The notes under the pieces: model-generated
What the model was told of the DNA's origin: nothing
The model's input: only the letters and a program-made list of their open reading frames with translations
Databases searched by the model: none
Assembly (NCBI GenBank): GCA_019119685.1
Contig: DWWN01000035.1
Coordinates: forward strand, 1 to 64,000
Source of the DNA: Candidatus Faecalibacterium faecigallinarum
GTDB taxonomy: Bacteria; Bacillota; Clostridia; Oscillospirales; Ruminococcaceae
Reading direction: 5' to 3'
Length of the DNA: 64,000 nucleotides
Shown here: one piece after another, positions 1 through 9,286 of the stretch
Layout of the letters: each line of letters begins with the position of its first letter
How positions within the stretch are numbered: position 1 is the stretch's first letter
Translations under genes and position numbers: made by a program

Positions 1-255
1 GACATGGTGAAGGCTTTCCCAAACACCAGCTTCCTGCCAGTCCCGAAGTCTGCGCCAGCAGGTCATACCACTGCCGCAGCCCATCTCCTGTGGCAGGTCT
101 TCCCACGGTATCCCTGTCTTGAGTACAAAGATAATTCCGGTCAAAGCTGCCCGGTCAGGTATACGTGGACGGCCTCCTTTGGGCCTGGGCTTATATTTTG
201 GCAAAAGTGGTTCAATCTGACTCCACAGTTCGTCGCTTACCAGCTTCCTGGGCAT
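1..255 (-). CDS. IS5-family transposase, N-terminal 85 residues (partial)
   Basis: DDE transposase that would move the flanking IS by cut-and-paste. Only the N-terminal 85 codons are in the window. The start MPRKLVSDELW, then IEPLLPKYKP, GRPRIPDRAALTGIIFVL and GIPWEDLPQEMG, is the DUF4096-type N-terminal helical domain typical of IS5-group transposases. The ATG at 255 is preceded by a GGGGGTG ribosome site. The catalytic DDE residues lie beyond the window, so whether the copy is intact cannot be judged. The family call is firm from the N-terminal pattern. Confidence 0.88.
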   Translation of the reverse strand, partial: MPRKLVSDELWSQIEPLLPKYKPRPKGGRPRIPDRAALTGIIFVLKTGIPWEDLPQEMGCGSGMTCWRRLRDWQEAGVWESLHHV

Positions 256-319
256 TTGCTTCACCCCCACCGGTATTTTACTGCATATTCCTCTATTTGT
301 CAGGTTTTGTTAGGTGCTC
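1..319 (-). mobile_element. IS5-like insertion sequence, right part, cut by window edge
   Basis: An IS5-family transposase start lies at 255 and reads off the window. The stretch between it and about 319 looks like an IS terminal region: read on the minus strand it begins GAGCACCTAACAAAACC just before the transposase leader. The neighbouring sigma-like gene takes its stop codon from this sequence, which suggests the IS landed in that gene's 3' end. The exact end and the target duplication cannot be fixed without the other IS end. Confidence 0.5.
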
Positions 320-897
320 TTAGCCAATGTCAAAAACCTCGCTGCGGTCTCCTCGGTACAACCGTTTTTCTGGGCATATTTCTGGATTGCCGCCTGCTCA
401 GACTGGCCGGATTGATTGTAGAGCCATGCAATTCCACGCACAGCCTTGTACTCATCCACATTTTCAAAGGAACCAGCCTCCTCCTGCATCCGGCAGGTCA
501 AAAGGGCGTTCCCGATAAAATGATGGGCATAGGTCAGAAAATCTGCTCCTTGTGCGGGATCGTATTCCCGGAGACAATCCAGCATGGCAAGCACACAGCC
601 CATTTTGTAGTCCAAAAAGCGTTCCGGGTCATAGCGATCCAGTCCCTCCCGCAGCAGGAAACGGCGAACACGTCCATTGAGCCGGTTCTCATAGTGGTGC
701 AGGAAAAAGGCAAAACAGCGCAAATCACGGCTATGCACAGCCTCAATGATGTAGTCGTTCATATTTTCAAGAACAGGAGGTTCCGGGTCAAGCTGAAAGA
801 TGCGCTCCACTTCCCGCATAGTCAATCCCTTGGGTTCAGCCAGAAAGCCATACTTGACACAGTAACCGGGCAACTCCCATGTCCACGTTGCATCCAT
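310..897 (-). CDS. sigma-70-like/HTH regulatory protein of the mobile element, probably 3'-truncated
   Basis: 195 residues. The middle (MNDYIIEAVHSRDLRCFAFF, then a stretch with LDRYDPERFLDY and DFLTYAHHFIGNALL) resembles sigma-70 region 2 as seen in the small sigma-like proteins of Firmicute conjugative and mobilizable elements. The C-terminus (QAAIQKYAQ..CTEETAARFL) looks like the start of a helix-turn-helix. The reading frame then stops at AKST-stop inside what appears to be the end of the IS5-like element, so the C-terminus is probably lost or altered by the insertion. Likely role: transcriptional control of element genes. This is inferred from fold resemblance only. Confidence 0.6.
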   Translation of the reverse strand: MDATWTWELPGYCVKYGFLAEPKGLTMREVERIFQLDPEPPVLENMNDYIIEAVHSRDLRCFAFFLHHYENRLNGRVRRFLLREGLDRYDPERFLDYKMGCVLAMLDCLREYDPAQGADFLTYAHHFIGNALLTCRMQEEAGSFENVDEYKAVRGIAWLYNQSGQSEQAAIQKYAQKNGCTEETAARFLTLAKST

Positions 898-928
898 TTC
901 CCCTCACCACATTTCTGATATTCGTCAC

Positions 929-2044
929 TTAGTTCGTCTGTACGGCCTTTAAAAGTGCTTCCTGGGTCATTTCCTGCTCATAGACAGTGCTGGCATAGCG
1001 ATGATCTGAGAGCGCACGGAGCATCTTATCTTTTGCCAGCTTCTTCATCGCCGATGCAACTCCTTCATCCAGCTTTCCCCGGCGGGTACTCTGCAGGATG
1101 GTATTCATGCGCCGGTTATAAATTGCCTTGATGGGATGATCGTCGGCAAGCTCCCGCTGTTCCCGCCCCCTTAGATTGCCAATTTGCCGACACGTCCGTC
1201 CACGCTGGTCGCCGGGTGCCAGTCCGCCGCAGTATTTGGTGTGCCGTGCGTCAATGGTGAGAAACCATCTGCCGCAGATGGGGCATTTCTTGGGCGCATG
1301 ACCCACACAAAGTCCCTCAAACAGATCGGAACGAAACATTCCCACAAAGGAAACATAGTGCATCCGCTTGACCAGCTGAGGCTCCGTCTTTCCGGGCCGA
1401 ATAGCGGCTACATACTGTACCGAAGCATTGGTCAGGGTCATCCAGGCCGGGTTATCCAACGATAAAGTTGGCTCTCCTTTGAAGAACTGTCCGAACATTG
1501 CCGCATAACCGTCCGAGGTACGGTCATAGCCGGGTTCATTCAACCGCTCTGCAAATTTCGTCAGGGCCTCCTTGTATTGCCCCAGAGAATAACTCAAATG
1601 CCCCAGCACCTGCGCTATTCGGACGAGCATGGTTGCCTTGCTGTGCTGACCAGTCAAAGCACAGATTAGCTGCTCCTGCTGGGTAAGCTGCAAATAGGCT
1701 TTGGCGTCCTCCATATATTCCTCGGAAAAGATGGCTGCAAGTTTTTGCTCAAAATAGCTTCGATTCAGTCGGGAGAAGGGTGGTGTAACCTGCAAAAAGG
1801 AGATGATCTCGCCAGCGGCCTGCTGCACCTGCGGCAGCAGCTCCATATCCACGGAACCGGTGTTCATCCCCTGAAGTAGCTGGTTCAGCACATTGCAGGG
1901 AGTATCCAGCTTCTCAATGGTGCTGTCCGGGATGTTCAGCACCTCGCAGCCAATGGTTCCCGTAGGCATGGTACTTCCCTCATAGGTCACGGTGTCCTGC
2001 CAGAAATCCAGCGACAAAACTGCATGGTTGATGATCTGATCCAT
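929..2044 (-). CDS. mobile-element protein with zinc-knuckle-like motif (DUF6076-like)
   Basis: 371 residues from the ATG at 2044, chosen over the upstream ATG at 2104 because AGGAGGGAGAAG lies directly before it. The protein is mainly helical. Its C-terminal third carries CPICGRWF...HTKYC followed by a basic stretch (GRTCRQIGNLRGREQ), a CxxC-x(n)-HxxxC arrangement that suggests a metal-binding knuckle. From memory this matches the DUF6076 proteins found in Clostridial integrative elements, whose function is unknown. It is divergent from the primase gene and probably co-transcribed towards the sigma-like gene. Confidence 0.65.
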   Translation of the reverse strand: MDQIINHAVLSLDFWQDTVTYEGSTMPTGTIGCEVLNIPDSTIEKLDTPCNVLNQLLQGMNTGSVDMELLPQVQQAAGEIISFLQVTPPFSRLNRSYFEQKLAAIFSEEYMEDAKAYLQLTQQEQLICALTGQHSKATMLVRIAQVLGHLSYSLGQYKEALTKFAERLNEPGYDRTSDGYAAMFGQFFKGEPTLSLDNPAWMTLTNASVQYVAAIRPGKTEPQLVKRMHYVSFVGMFRSDLFEGLCVGHAPKKCPICGRWFLTIDARHTKYCGGLAPGDQRGRTCRQIGNLRGREQRELADDHPIKAIYNRRMNTILQSTRRGKLDEGVASAMKKLAKDKMLRALSDHRYASTVYEQEMTQEALLKAVQTN

Positions 2045-2055
2045 CTTCTCCCTCC

Positions 2056-2128
2056 TGTCATGTTTTTCTATTTTCATAATAGCACACAACAAAAAACTTG
2101 TCATGTTTTTTGAAAACGGCTTGTCATG
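2056..2128 (-). promoter_or_regulatory. promoter of the 2044 gene with three TGTCATG direct repeats
   Basis: Minus strand: ATGACA (2099-2104) - 17 nt - TATTAT (2076-2081). The heptamer TGTCATG (plus strand) occurs at 2056-2062, 2099-2105 and 2122-2128. The last two share CTTGTCATG and are 23 nt apart, about two helical turns. One copy covers the -35 box, so the repeats look like an operator for an element-encoded regulator. Both flanking genes diverge from this region. Confidence 0.5.
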
Positions 2129-2217
2129 CCATTAGCCTGTTTTTTTCGATTTTCCCCATAACCTATACAGAGGGGTGAGAAAACTGCCCCATCAAAAAGG
2201 AAATGGAGGGAATCTGT

Positions 2218-2832
2218 ATGAATTTGTTTGAAGTGGTGAAAGCCAGTATCAACACACAGGAAGCAGCACAGATGTATGGAATCGATGTCAACCACCATGG
2301 TATGGCACTGTGTCCGTTCCACAATGACCGTCATCCGAGCCTGTATGTATCGGATGACCACTACCACTGTTTTGCCTGTGGGGAACATGGGGATGTGATC
2401 GACCTGACCGCCAAGCTGTTTGATCTTCGGCTGTATGATGCGGCCCGAAAACTGGCGTCGGACTTTCACCTTGCGCCGGACAAGCCCTTGCCGGAAGCCA
2501 TTCGCCGGAAAATGAAACACAAAACCAAAGCACAGCAGCTTCGTGAGAACGAGCAGCTGTGCTTTTCTGTTTTGAACGAGTATCGGAGGCGGCTTCTGGA
2601 TTGGGAAAAACGGTATGCGCCGCAAGCGCCGGAAGATGTATTGGACGAGCGGTTTGTGGAAGCCTGCCACCGGCTGCCCTGGGCAGAGTATCAGCTGGAC
2701 ATCCTGCTGCAAGGCGATTCCTATGAACGAGGCGAAGCCGTGAGTGAACTAACGGCAGGCGGATTTATCCGCAAATTACAGACCTGCCTGCGAGAGGAGC
2801 GATACCATGAACAACCCTGTTTGGATCGATGA
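2218..2832 (+). CDS. CHC2 zinc-finger primase (N-terminal primase domain, short form)
   Basis: 204 residues from the ATG at 2218, which follows GGAGGG at good spacing (an in-frame ATG at 2203 lacks a site). The N-terminus carries the DnaG-type CHC2 zinc finger: CPFHNDRHPSLYV..DHYHCFACGEHGDVIDL, with Cys-His-Cys-Cys ligands at about 32, 35, 52 and 55. No TOPRIM domain follows, so this is the separate zinc-finger type of primase found in mobile elements. It overlaps the start of the helicase gene by 26 nt, indicating translational coupling. Together they would prime replication of the excised element. Confidence 0.85.
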   Translation: MNLFEVVKASINTQEAAQMYGIDVNHHGMALCPFHNDRHPSLYVSDDHYHCFACGEHGDVIDLTAKLFDLRLYDAARKLASDFHLAPDKPLPEAIRRKMKHKTKAQQLRENEQLCFSVLNEYRRRLLDWEKRYAPQAPEDVLDERFVEACHRLPWAEYQLDILLQGDSYERGEAVSELTAGGFIRKLQTCLREERYHEQPCLDR

Positions 2833-4102
2833 TAAGGGGAAAATCGTTGAGCCGGAATACTGCCGGGATTTTCTTACCCGGCATCCAATGCGCTGTATCA
2901 ACGAACGCTTTTATACTGTGGATGGACCGTTGCCGGATGAGAGCAAATTGAAGCGGACGATTTATGAGGAAATCTCGCCTTGGCTTCATGCCAAGGTCGC
3001 ACAGACGGTGGAGCAGGTGATCAAGGCGTTGAAGCTGGCGGCATACGCAGACCCTTTGCCCCTGCATTGTGACCGCATCCATGTGGCGAACGGCACTTAT
3101 TTTCTGGACGGTACATTTACAGAGGAAAAAGAGTATTGCGGCAACCGTCTATCGGTGTCTTATCGGGCAGATGCTCCTGCACCACAACACTGGCTACGTT
3201 TTCTTTCGGAACTGTTGGAGCCGGAGGATATTCCTGCTTTGCAAGAGTATCTGGGCTACTGCCTGATTCCCTCCACCAAGGGCCAGAAAATGCTCATGCT
3301 GATCGGCAAGGGCGGAGAGGGCAAAAGCCGGATCGGTGTGGTGATGAACGCCATTTTCGGGCTCAACATGAACACCACTTCTATCCAGAATGTAGAAAAC
3401 AACCGTTTCGCCAGAGCCGATCTGGAGGGCAAGCTGCTGATGATTGACGATGATCTGGATATGAATGCCTTGACCAAGACCAACTATGTAAAATCAATCG
3501 TGACAGCAGAACTGCGGATGGATTTGGAAAGGAAGAAAGAACAGAGCTATCAGGGACAGCTTTATGTACGCTTCCTCTGCTTCGGCAACGGGGCATTGAC
3601 TGCGCTTCACGACCGCAGCGACGGTTTCTTTCGCCGCCAAATCATTCTGACCACCAAGGACAAGCCTGCGGATCGGTTCGATGACCCGTTTCTTGCCGAG
3701 AAACTGATTGCCGAAAAAGAAGGGATCTTTCTTTGGATGCTGGAGGGACTGCGGCGGCTGATCGCTAATCACTATCACTTTACCATTAGCCAGAGAGCCA
3801 AGGACAATATCTCTTCCGCTGTTCGGGATGCCAATAACATTCTGGACTTTCTCGATTCTGAGGGTTATGTGGCATTCAAGGCCGATTATGAATCCAGCAC
3901 CAAAAATCTGTACGCAGCCTATAAGCGGTGGTGTGAGGACAACGCAGAAAACCCACTGTCCCCAAAGAGCTTTGCAAACCAGCTTAGCCAGAACGCAGAA
4001 CGCTACCATTTGGAACCGGTCAGCAATCTGCACATCGGCGGCGGAAAACGGTGCCGGGGGTATATGGGCATTTATGTTCTGCTCTCGCCTATGGAGTTGT
4101 AA
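2807..4102 (+). CDS. phage/plasmid P4-type replicative helicase (D5_N/Pox_D5 family)
   Basis: 431 residues. Walker A is GKGGEGKS (about 166-173), Walker B LLMIDDDLDM (about 211-220), followed by an SF3-like arginine-rich segment (RSDGFFRRQI). The D5_N-like region precedes the ATPase core and a winged C-terminal domain (KSFANQLSQ...RCRGYMGIYV) follows, as in P4 alpha and satellite primase-helicases. The start overlaps the CHC2 primase gene and has GAGAGGAG upstream. It probably unwinds the element origin, so the element may replicate after excision. Confidence 0.85.
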   Translation: MNNPVWIDDKGKIVEPEYCRDFLTRHPMRCINERFYTVDGPLPDESKLKRTIYEEISPWLHAKVAQTVEQVIKALKLAAYADPLPLHCDRIHVANGTYFLDGTFTEEKEYCGNRLSVSYRADAPAPQHWLRFLSELLEPEDIPALQEYLGYCLIPSTKGQKMLMLIGKGGEGKSRIGVVMNAIFGLNMNTTSIQNVENNRFARADLEGKLLMIDDDLDMNALTKTNYVKSIVTAELRMDLERKKEQSYQGQLYVRFLCFGNGALTALHDRSDGFFRRQIILTTKDKPADRFDDPFLAEKLIAEKEGIFLWMLEGLRRLIANHYHFTISQRAKDNISSAVRDANNILDFLDSEGYVAFKADYESSTKNLYAAYKRWCEDNAENPLSPKSFANQLSQNAERYHLEPVSNLHIGGGKRCRGYMGIYVLLSPMEL

Positions 4103-4121
4103 TGAAACTTCAAAACCTTCT

Positions 4122-4181
4122 GTTCGTGCGTTCATGCGTTCCTGATCGGGTGCAGCCTGTGGAACGAAGGAACGCACGAAC
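4122..4181. repeat. nested inverted repeat after the helicase gene
   Basis: A perfect 12-bp inverted repeat, GTTCGTGCGTTC (4122-4133) and GAACGCACGAAC (4170-4181), encloses a second pair, CGTTCC (4137-4142) and GGAACG (4161-4166). No U-run follows on either strand, so it is a poor intrinsic terminator. It lies 20 nt after the helicase stop, which makes an origin or replication-control hairpin possible. From here to 4525 (over 300 nt) no convincing gene is seen; a 66-codon frame at 4307-4507 has no ribosome site. Confidence 0.6.
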
Positions 4182-4525
4182 GCAAAAAATCGAAGTTCAT
4201 TTTAATATTTGATAATCCGGCTGGGCGTTAAAATTGGCAATGCTCAGTCAATGGTTGTGCAAACAGTGAAAAACACTACTATAAGCAGAACACAAATCAT
4301 CATTCGGTGATTTACAGAATGGTGATGGTGGTATACGGCGAGGTGGCTATTTACACGGTTTCACTTGCAAGCCCACCTAACGGTAAAGTCGATGGGGTGC
4401 TGTTGCGGACAGTTCTTCATGGACGCAATCCTGAGCGCTTTTCAAGAAGCAATAAAGATTTACTGTACCGTGCAGCGTGTATGCTCCACGGTAAAACCAT
4501 TTTATGAAAGAATGAGGTATTTTCT

Positions 4526-4777
4526 ATGAAATCCAATTTGAGAAATGAAATCAAGTCGTATATCGTGCGTTCCGGCTACACGATGCAGGAAGTCGTTGAC
4601 CGGCTTTCCGAGGATTACGGCTGGAGCGACAGCGTTTCCAACCTGTCCAACAAGCTCCAGAGAGAGTCTTTGCGGTATGTGGAGACAGTACAGCTTGCCG
4701 ACGCCCTTGGCTATGACATTATTTGGGGACCCCGCAAGAGTGAAACTCTTGTGGGGAGAGGAGGAGCAGTGAAGTGA
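4526..4777 (+). CDS. small HTH-like protein (DUF6471-type) of the mobile element
   Basis: 83 residues: MKSNLRNEIKSYIVRSGYTMQEVVDRL..SVSNLSNKLQRESLRYVETVQLADALGYDIIWG. The layout (helix, 'GYTM' turn, SVSNLSNKL recognition-like helix, VQLADALGYDI) is that of a Cro/XRE-like fold. From memory it matches the DUF6471 proteins found beside relaxase genes in Firmicute elements. The ribosome site is GAATGAGG. It sits directly upstream of the oriT hairpins, so it could be an oriT-binding or copy-control protein; that role is inference. Confidence 0.7.
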   Translation: MKSNLRNEIKSYIVRSGYTMQEVVDRLSEDYGWSDSVSNLSNKLQRESLRYVETVQLADALGYDIIWGPRKSETLVGRGGAVK

Positions 4778-4886
4778 ACGAGCTTTTGTGCTTGCACAGA
4801 AGCGAGCGATACGGAACTTGTGACGACGAGGCAGAAGCGGAGGGACAAATGATGCCTGTCGTTCCTGCTCTCCGTATCTCTCGTCC

Positions 4887-5138
4887 CCATAGCAATACCG
4901 CAGTATTGCTATGGACAGGCGGCGAAAACATTCGATTTTTCGCTGCCGCCGGATGGCCGGTGTTTCACAAAACATCGGCTGTCCGGGCTGAACAACAGGA
5001 AACGATGCAGGCGGTTTCCGGGCAGTTCAGCAGCGGTCATCGCAATGACCGCAATTCCCCCTCGGAGAGCCCACGGCACTTTGCAGCCCTCTGGGATGAA
5101 AGTGTCATAGTGGGTTATTACACTTCCCGCAGGAAGTG
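4887..5138 (+). other. oriT region with MobV-type nick hairpin and several hairpins
   Basis: The stretch 4778-5188 holds no convincing gene but many inverted repeats: 4887-4914 (12-bp arms, loop CGCA), 4918-4947 (11-bp arms with one G-T), 5033-5052 (8-bp arms GCGGTCAT, loop CGCA), 5100-5125 and 5121-5138 (CACTTCC arms, loop CGCA). The hairpin AAGTGTCATA-gtgggt-TATTACACTT (5100-5125) has the same layout as the pMV158 MobM target, in which a GTGTGT loop is nicked. By analogy the nick would fall between G5114 and T5115. It lies 64 nt upstream of the relaxase gene. Confidence 0.75.
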
Positions 5139-5188
5139 CATCCCCGTCCCCAAGCCGTCTGCCACGCAACAGAAAGGAGCTGATTTCC

Positions 5189-6454
5189 ATGGCCAGAAAC
5201 GACGGAATCGACCGCACCTTTGCCCGTAACCAGGACTTGCCCACCCTTGATGATGTGGCGAAGGTTCAGGAGCATAACGAACGAGAAAAGGAGAGCTACT
5301 CCAACCAGGATATTGATACCACCCAGACCTACCGGAATATTCACTTCAAAGCCCCCACCGGCAGCTATGCTGCCATGTTCGATCAGATGATTGCCGATGG
5401 GGTTATCTCCACCCGTGGCCTGAAAGCCGATGCGGTGAAATACGGGGAACTGATTTTTGATGTGAACTCCGCTTACTTTCACAACCACGGCGGTTACGAG
5501 TATGCCAAGCAATTCTACACCGACGCATACAAAGCCGCCGTGGAGATCGTGGGCGGTGAGCAGTATATCCTCTCCGCTGTGATGCACGCCGATGAGCGTA
5601 ACCGGGCAATGTCCGAAGCACTGGGCGAGGATGTGTACCACTATCACCTCCATGTGGTTTATATTCCGGTGGTGGAAAAGCAAATCCTTTGGTCGAAGCG
5701 GTGCAAGGATGAAGCACTCCGGGGAACTGTAAAAGAGGTCATCACACAGGTCAGCCGCAGTAAGAAATGGGAGTCCAAGCCCGTTTTGGATGCTGAGGGA
5801 AATCCAATGCTGAACGCAAAAGGGAAAAAGATTTTGAAGTCGTCCTACAGTGTATTGCAGGATGACTTTTTTCATTTCATGCGAGCTGCAGGATATGATG
5901 ATGTGGAGCGTGGAGAGCGTGGCAGTACAGAGGAACATCTGACCGTGACACAGTTCAAGGTGGCACAGGAGCAACAGCGGCTGGAAGATGTGACCGCCCA
6001 AATCGCTCAGACGGAGCAGGCGCTGGACACCGCACAGGCAGCCGTTGAGAAAAAGCGGAAAGAGCTGCACTCCCTGCAAAAGCAGGCTAAAGAGCAACGC
6101 ACCACCGCCCTGACTGTGCAGGAAATCCGCTCCATGGGGAAAAAGACGATCACCGGCAACATCACTCTGACCCCATCCGAGTGCAGCACGCTCAAGGATT
6201 ATGCGGTCAATGGAATTCTTGCCAAGGCGGAAAACAGCCGCTTGGAAGAAAAGCTGCAACAAGCGCAAAAGAGCGCCGCTGTCTGGAAACAGCGATATGA
6301 ATCGCTGAAAGAACAGGCACGGCCCTATCTGGAAGCTGTCAAGCTCGCACCCGAAAAGGTGCGGGCTTTTCTTGATGCTATTTTGACCCGGACCCGGCAA
6401 ACAAGGCAGCACGATCAACCTTCCCGCCGCAAGTCGCAGGATATGGAACTTTAA
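5189..6454 (+). CDS. MobV-family (Mob_Pre) relaxase
   Basis: 421 residues; ATG at 5189 preceded by AAAGGAG. The Mob_Pre domain fills residues 1-235: NDGIDRTFARN, then FNREKESYSNQ-like motif I (HNEREKESYSNQDID), and the metal-binding histidine motif near EDVYHYHLHVVYIPVV (HxHxH-like, about 150-165). The C-terminal 170 residues form a long coiled coil (QQRLEDVTAQIAQTEQAL...). It would nick oriT just upstream, bind the 5' end and let a helper conjugation system mobilize the element. No coupling protein or secretion genes are in the window, so the element looks mobilizable rather than self-transmissible. Confidence 0.9.
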   Translation: MARNDGIDRTFARNQDLPTLDDVAKVQEHNEREKESYSNQDIDTTQTYRNIHFKAPTGSYAAMFDQMIADGVISTRGLKADAVKYGELIFDVNSAYFHNHGGYEYAKQFYTDAYKAAVEIVGGEQYILSAVMHADERNRAMSEALGEDVYHYHLHVVYIPVVEKQILWSKRCKDEALRGTVKEVITQVSRSKKWESKPVLDAEGNPMLNAKGKKILKSSYSVLQDDFFHFMRAAGYDDVERGERGSTEEHLTVTQFKVAQEQQRLEDVTAQIAQTEQALDTAQAAVEKKRKELHSLQKQAKEQRTTALTVQEIRSMGKKTITGNITLTPSECSTLKDYAVNGILAKAENSRLEEKLQQAQKSAAVWKQRYESLKEQARPYLEAVKLAPEKVRAFLDAILTRTRQTRQHDQPSRRKSQDMEL

Positions 6455-6471
6455 TTGATGGAGGAAACTGC

Positions 6472-8489
<2,018 letters not shown>

Positions 8490-8572
8490 CCATTGCGGTC
8501 ACACCGTTCTCTGCCCCTCGCAAAGCTAAATAGTACCTTATCACTATTAAGCCTTCGGACGGCGGGGTTTTT
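8490..8572. other. probable right end of the mobile element
   Basis: Between the recombinase stop and the minus-strand higA gene lie two short inverted repeats: GTGACC-attgc-GGTCAC just after the stop, and AATAGT (8529-8534)/ACTATT (8543-8548). TnpX-type recombinase genes usually lie next to an element end, and composition rises towards the chromosomal GC content after this point, so the att junction is expected here. The exact crossover cannot be read without the left end or an empty site. Confidence 0.45.
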
Positions 8573-8575
8573 CAG

Positions 8576-8866
8576 TCAGCTTGCGTTATCAATGGGGACA
8601 AACTCCAGCTTCAGCTTCATCCCAAGGCCAGCAGCCAGCCGCTTGAGGGTGCGCAGGGACGGGTTGGCGGTGGCGTTTTCCAGCCGGCTGATGTTGGCCT
8701 GGTTGATGCCGGTAGCCGCGGCCAGGTCCGCCTGGGTCATGTGCCTGGCCTCTCGCCCCTCGATGATGGCCCGGATGATCTGGAACTCCGGTTCGAGGGC
8801 GTCCCACTCCTTTTTGAATTCGGGGTTTTTCATTTCCTCCGCAAGGACTTCATCCAATGTCAGCAT
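8576..8866 (-). CDS. higA: HigA-type XRE antitoxin
   Basis: 96 residues. A Cro/CI helix-turn-helix occupies residues 40-90 (RHMTQADLAAATGINQANISRLENATANPSLRTLKRLAAGLG), preceded by an N-terminal helix (EEMKNPEFKKEWDALEPEF) typical of HigA partners that wrap the toxin. It lies 3 nt downstream of the toxin gene, in the higB-higA order. It should neutralise HigB and repress the shared promoter. It sits next to the mobile element's right end and may be accessory DNA. Confidence 0.88.
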   Translation of the reverse strand: MLTLDEVLAEEMKNPEFKKEWDALEPEFQIIRAIIEGREARHMTQADLAAATGINQANISRLENATANPSLRTLKRLAAGLGMKLKLEFVPIDNAS

Positions 8867-8869
8867 ATT

Positions 8870-9223
8870 TTACTTGACCTCCCTTCGCTCATAATCCTGT
8901 TTGTACTTTTTTGCCAGCTTGATTTCCGCAGGCGGCGTTTTGGGCGTCTTTTTGGTAAAACCGTTGGTCAAAACGATCGTCTTGCCCACGGCAAAGAAAT
9001 ACAGCACACGGGAAATATTCCCCTCCTGCTGTGCCCGGATCTGGAAAATGCCGTCCTGCAAATACTCGGAATAGGGCATCCGGGCCTGCATTCCTTCTTC
9101 TTCCAGCATCGCCGCAATCTTATAGATTCGTGCGCGCATTTTGTCCGGCAATGTCCTGATGTATTCATATGCCGGCCTGCTCCCGTCCTCTTTTTCATAA
9201 AAGATGACTTTGTATCGGTCCAT
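8870..9223 (-). CDS. higB: HigB/RelE-type toxin (Gp49-like, DUF891)
   Basis: 117 residues from the ATG at 9223 (GGGAGGAA upstream); the longer frame to 9271 would start inside the promoter. The sequence YKVIFYEKEDGSRPAYEYIRTL..KMRARIYKIAAMLEEEG, IFQIRAQ, SRVLYFF, IVLTNGFTKKTPKTP is the Gp49/HigB pattern: a compact RelE fold expected to cut mRNA on the ribosome. It is the first gene of the pair and is driven by a consensus promoter. Confidence 0.88.
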   Translation of the reverse strand: MDRYKVIFYEKEDGSRPAYEYIRTLPDKMRARIYKIAAMLEEEGMQARMPYSEYLQDGIFQIRAQQEGNISRVLYFFAVGKTIVLTNGFTKKTPKTPPAEIKLAKKYKQDYERREVK

Positions 9224-9242
9224 GTCTCTATTCCTCCCTTTT

Positions 9243-9271
9243 ATTATATGCTTTTTATGCCATATTGTCAA
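9243..9271 (-). promoter_or_regulatory. consensus promoter of higBA with internal palindrome
   Basis: Minus strand TTGACA (9266-9271), 17 nt, TATAAT (9243-9248): both boxes match consensus exactly. An ATATG-N10-CATAT palindrome (9246-9265) fills the spacer and touches both boxes, a good candidate HigA operator for autorepression. Confidence 0.85.
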
Positions 9272-9286
9272 GCCTGCGCTGTTTTT

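Noticed and set aside
4307..4507. 66-codon frame between helicase and HTH-like genes
   Set aside because: No ribosome site, no recognisable sequence, and it could be a chance open frame in lower-GC DNA.
4774..5229. 151-codon frame beginning at GTG overlapping the end of the small HTH-like gene
   Set aside because: It runs through all oriT hairpins and into the relaxase start, has odd composition and no recognisable domain; the stretch is better explained as oriT.
8493..8503. ATTGCGGTCA shared with the oriT region as an element terminal repeat
   Set aside because: Only ten bases are shared and one copy lies inside an oriT hairpin; without the left end this may be chance.
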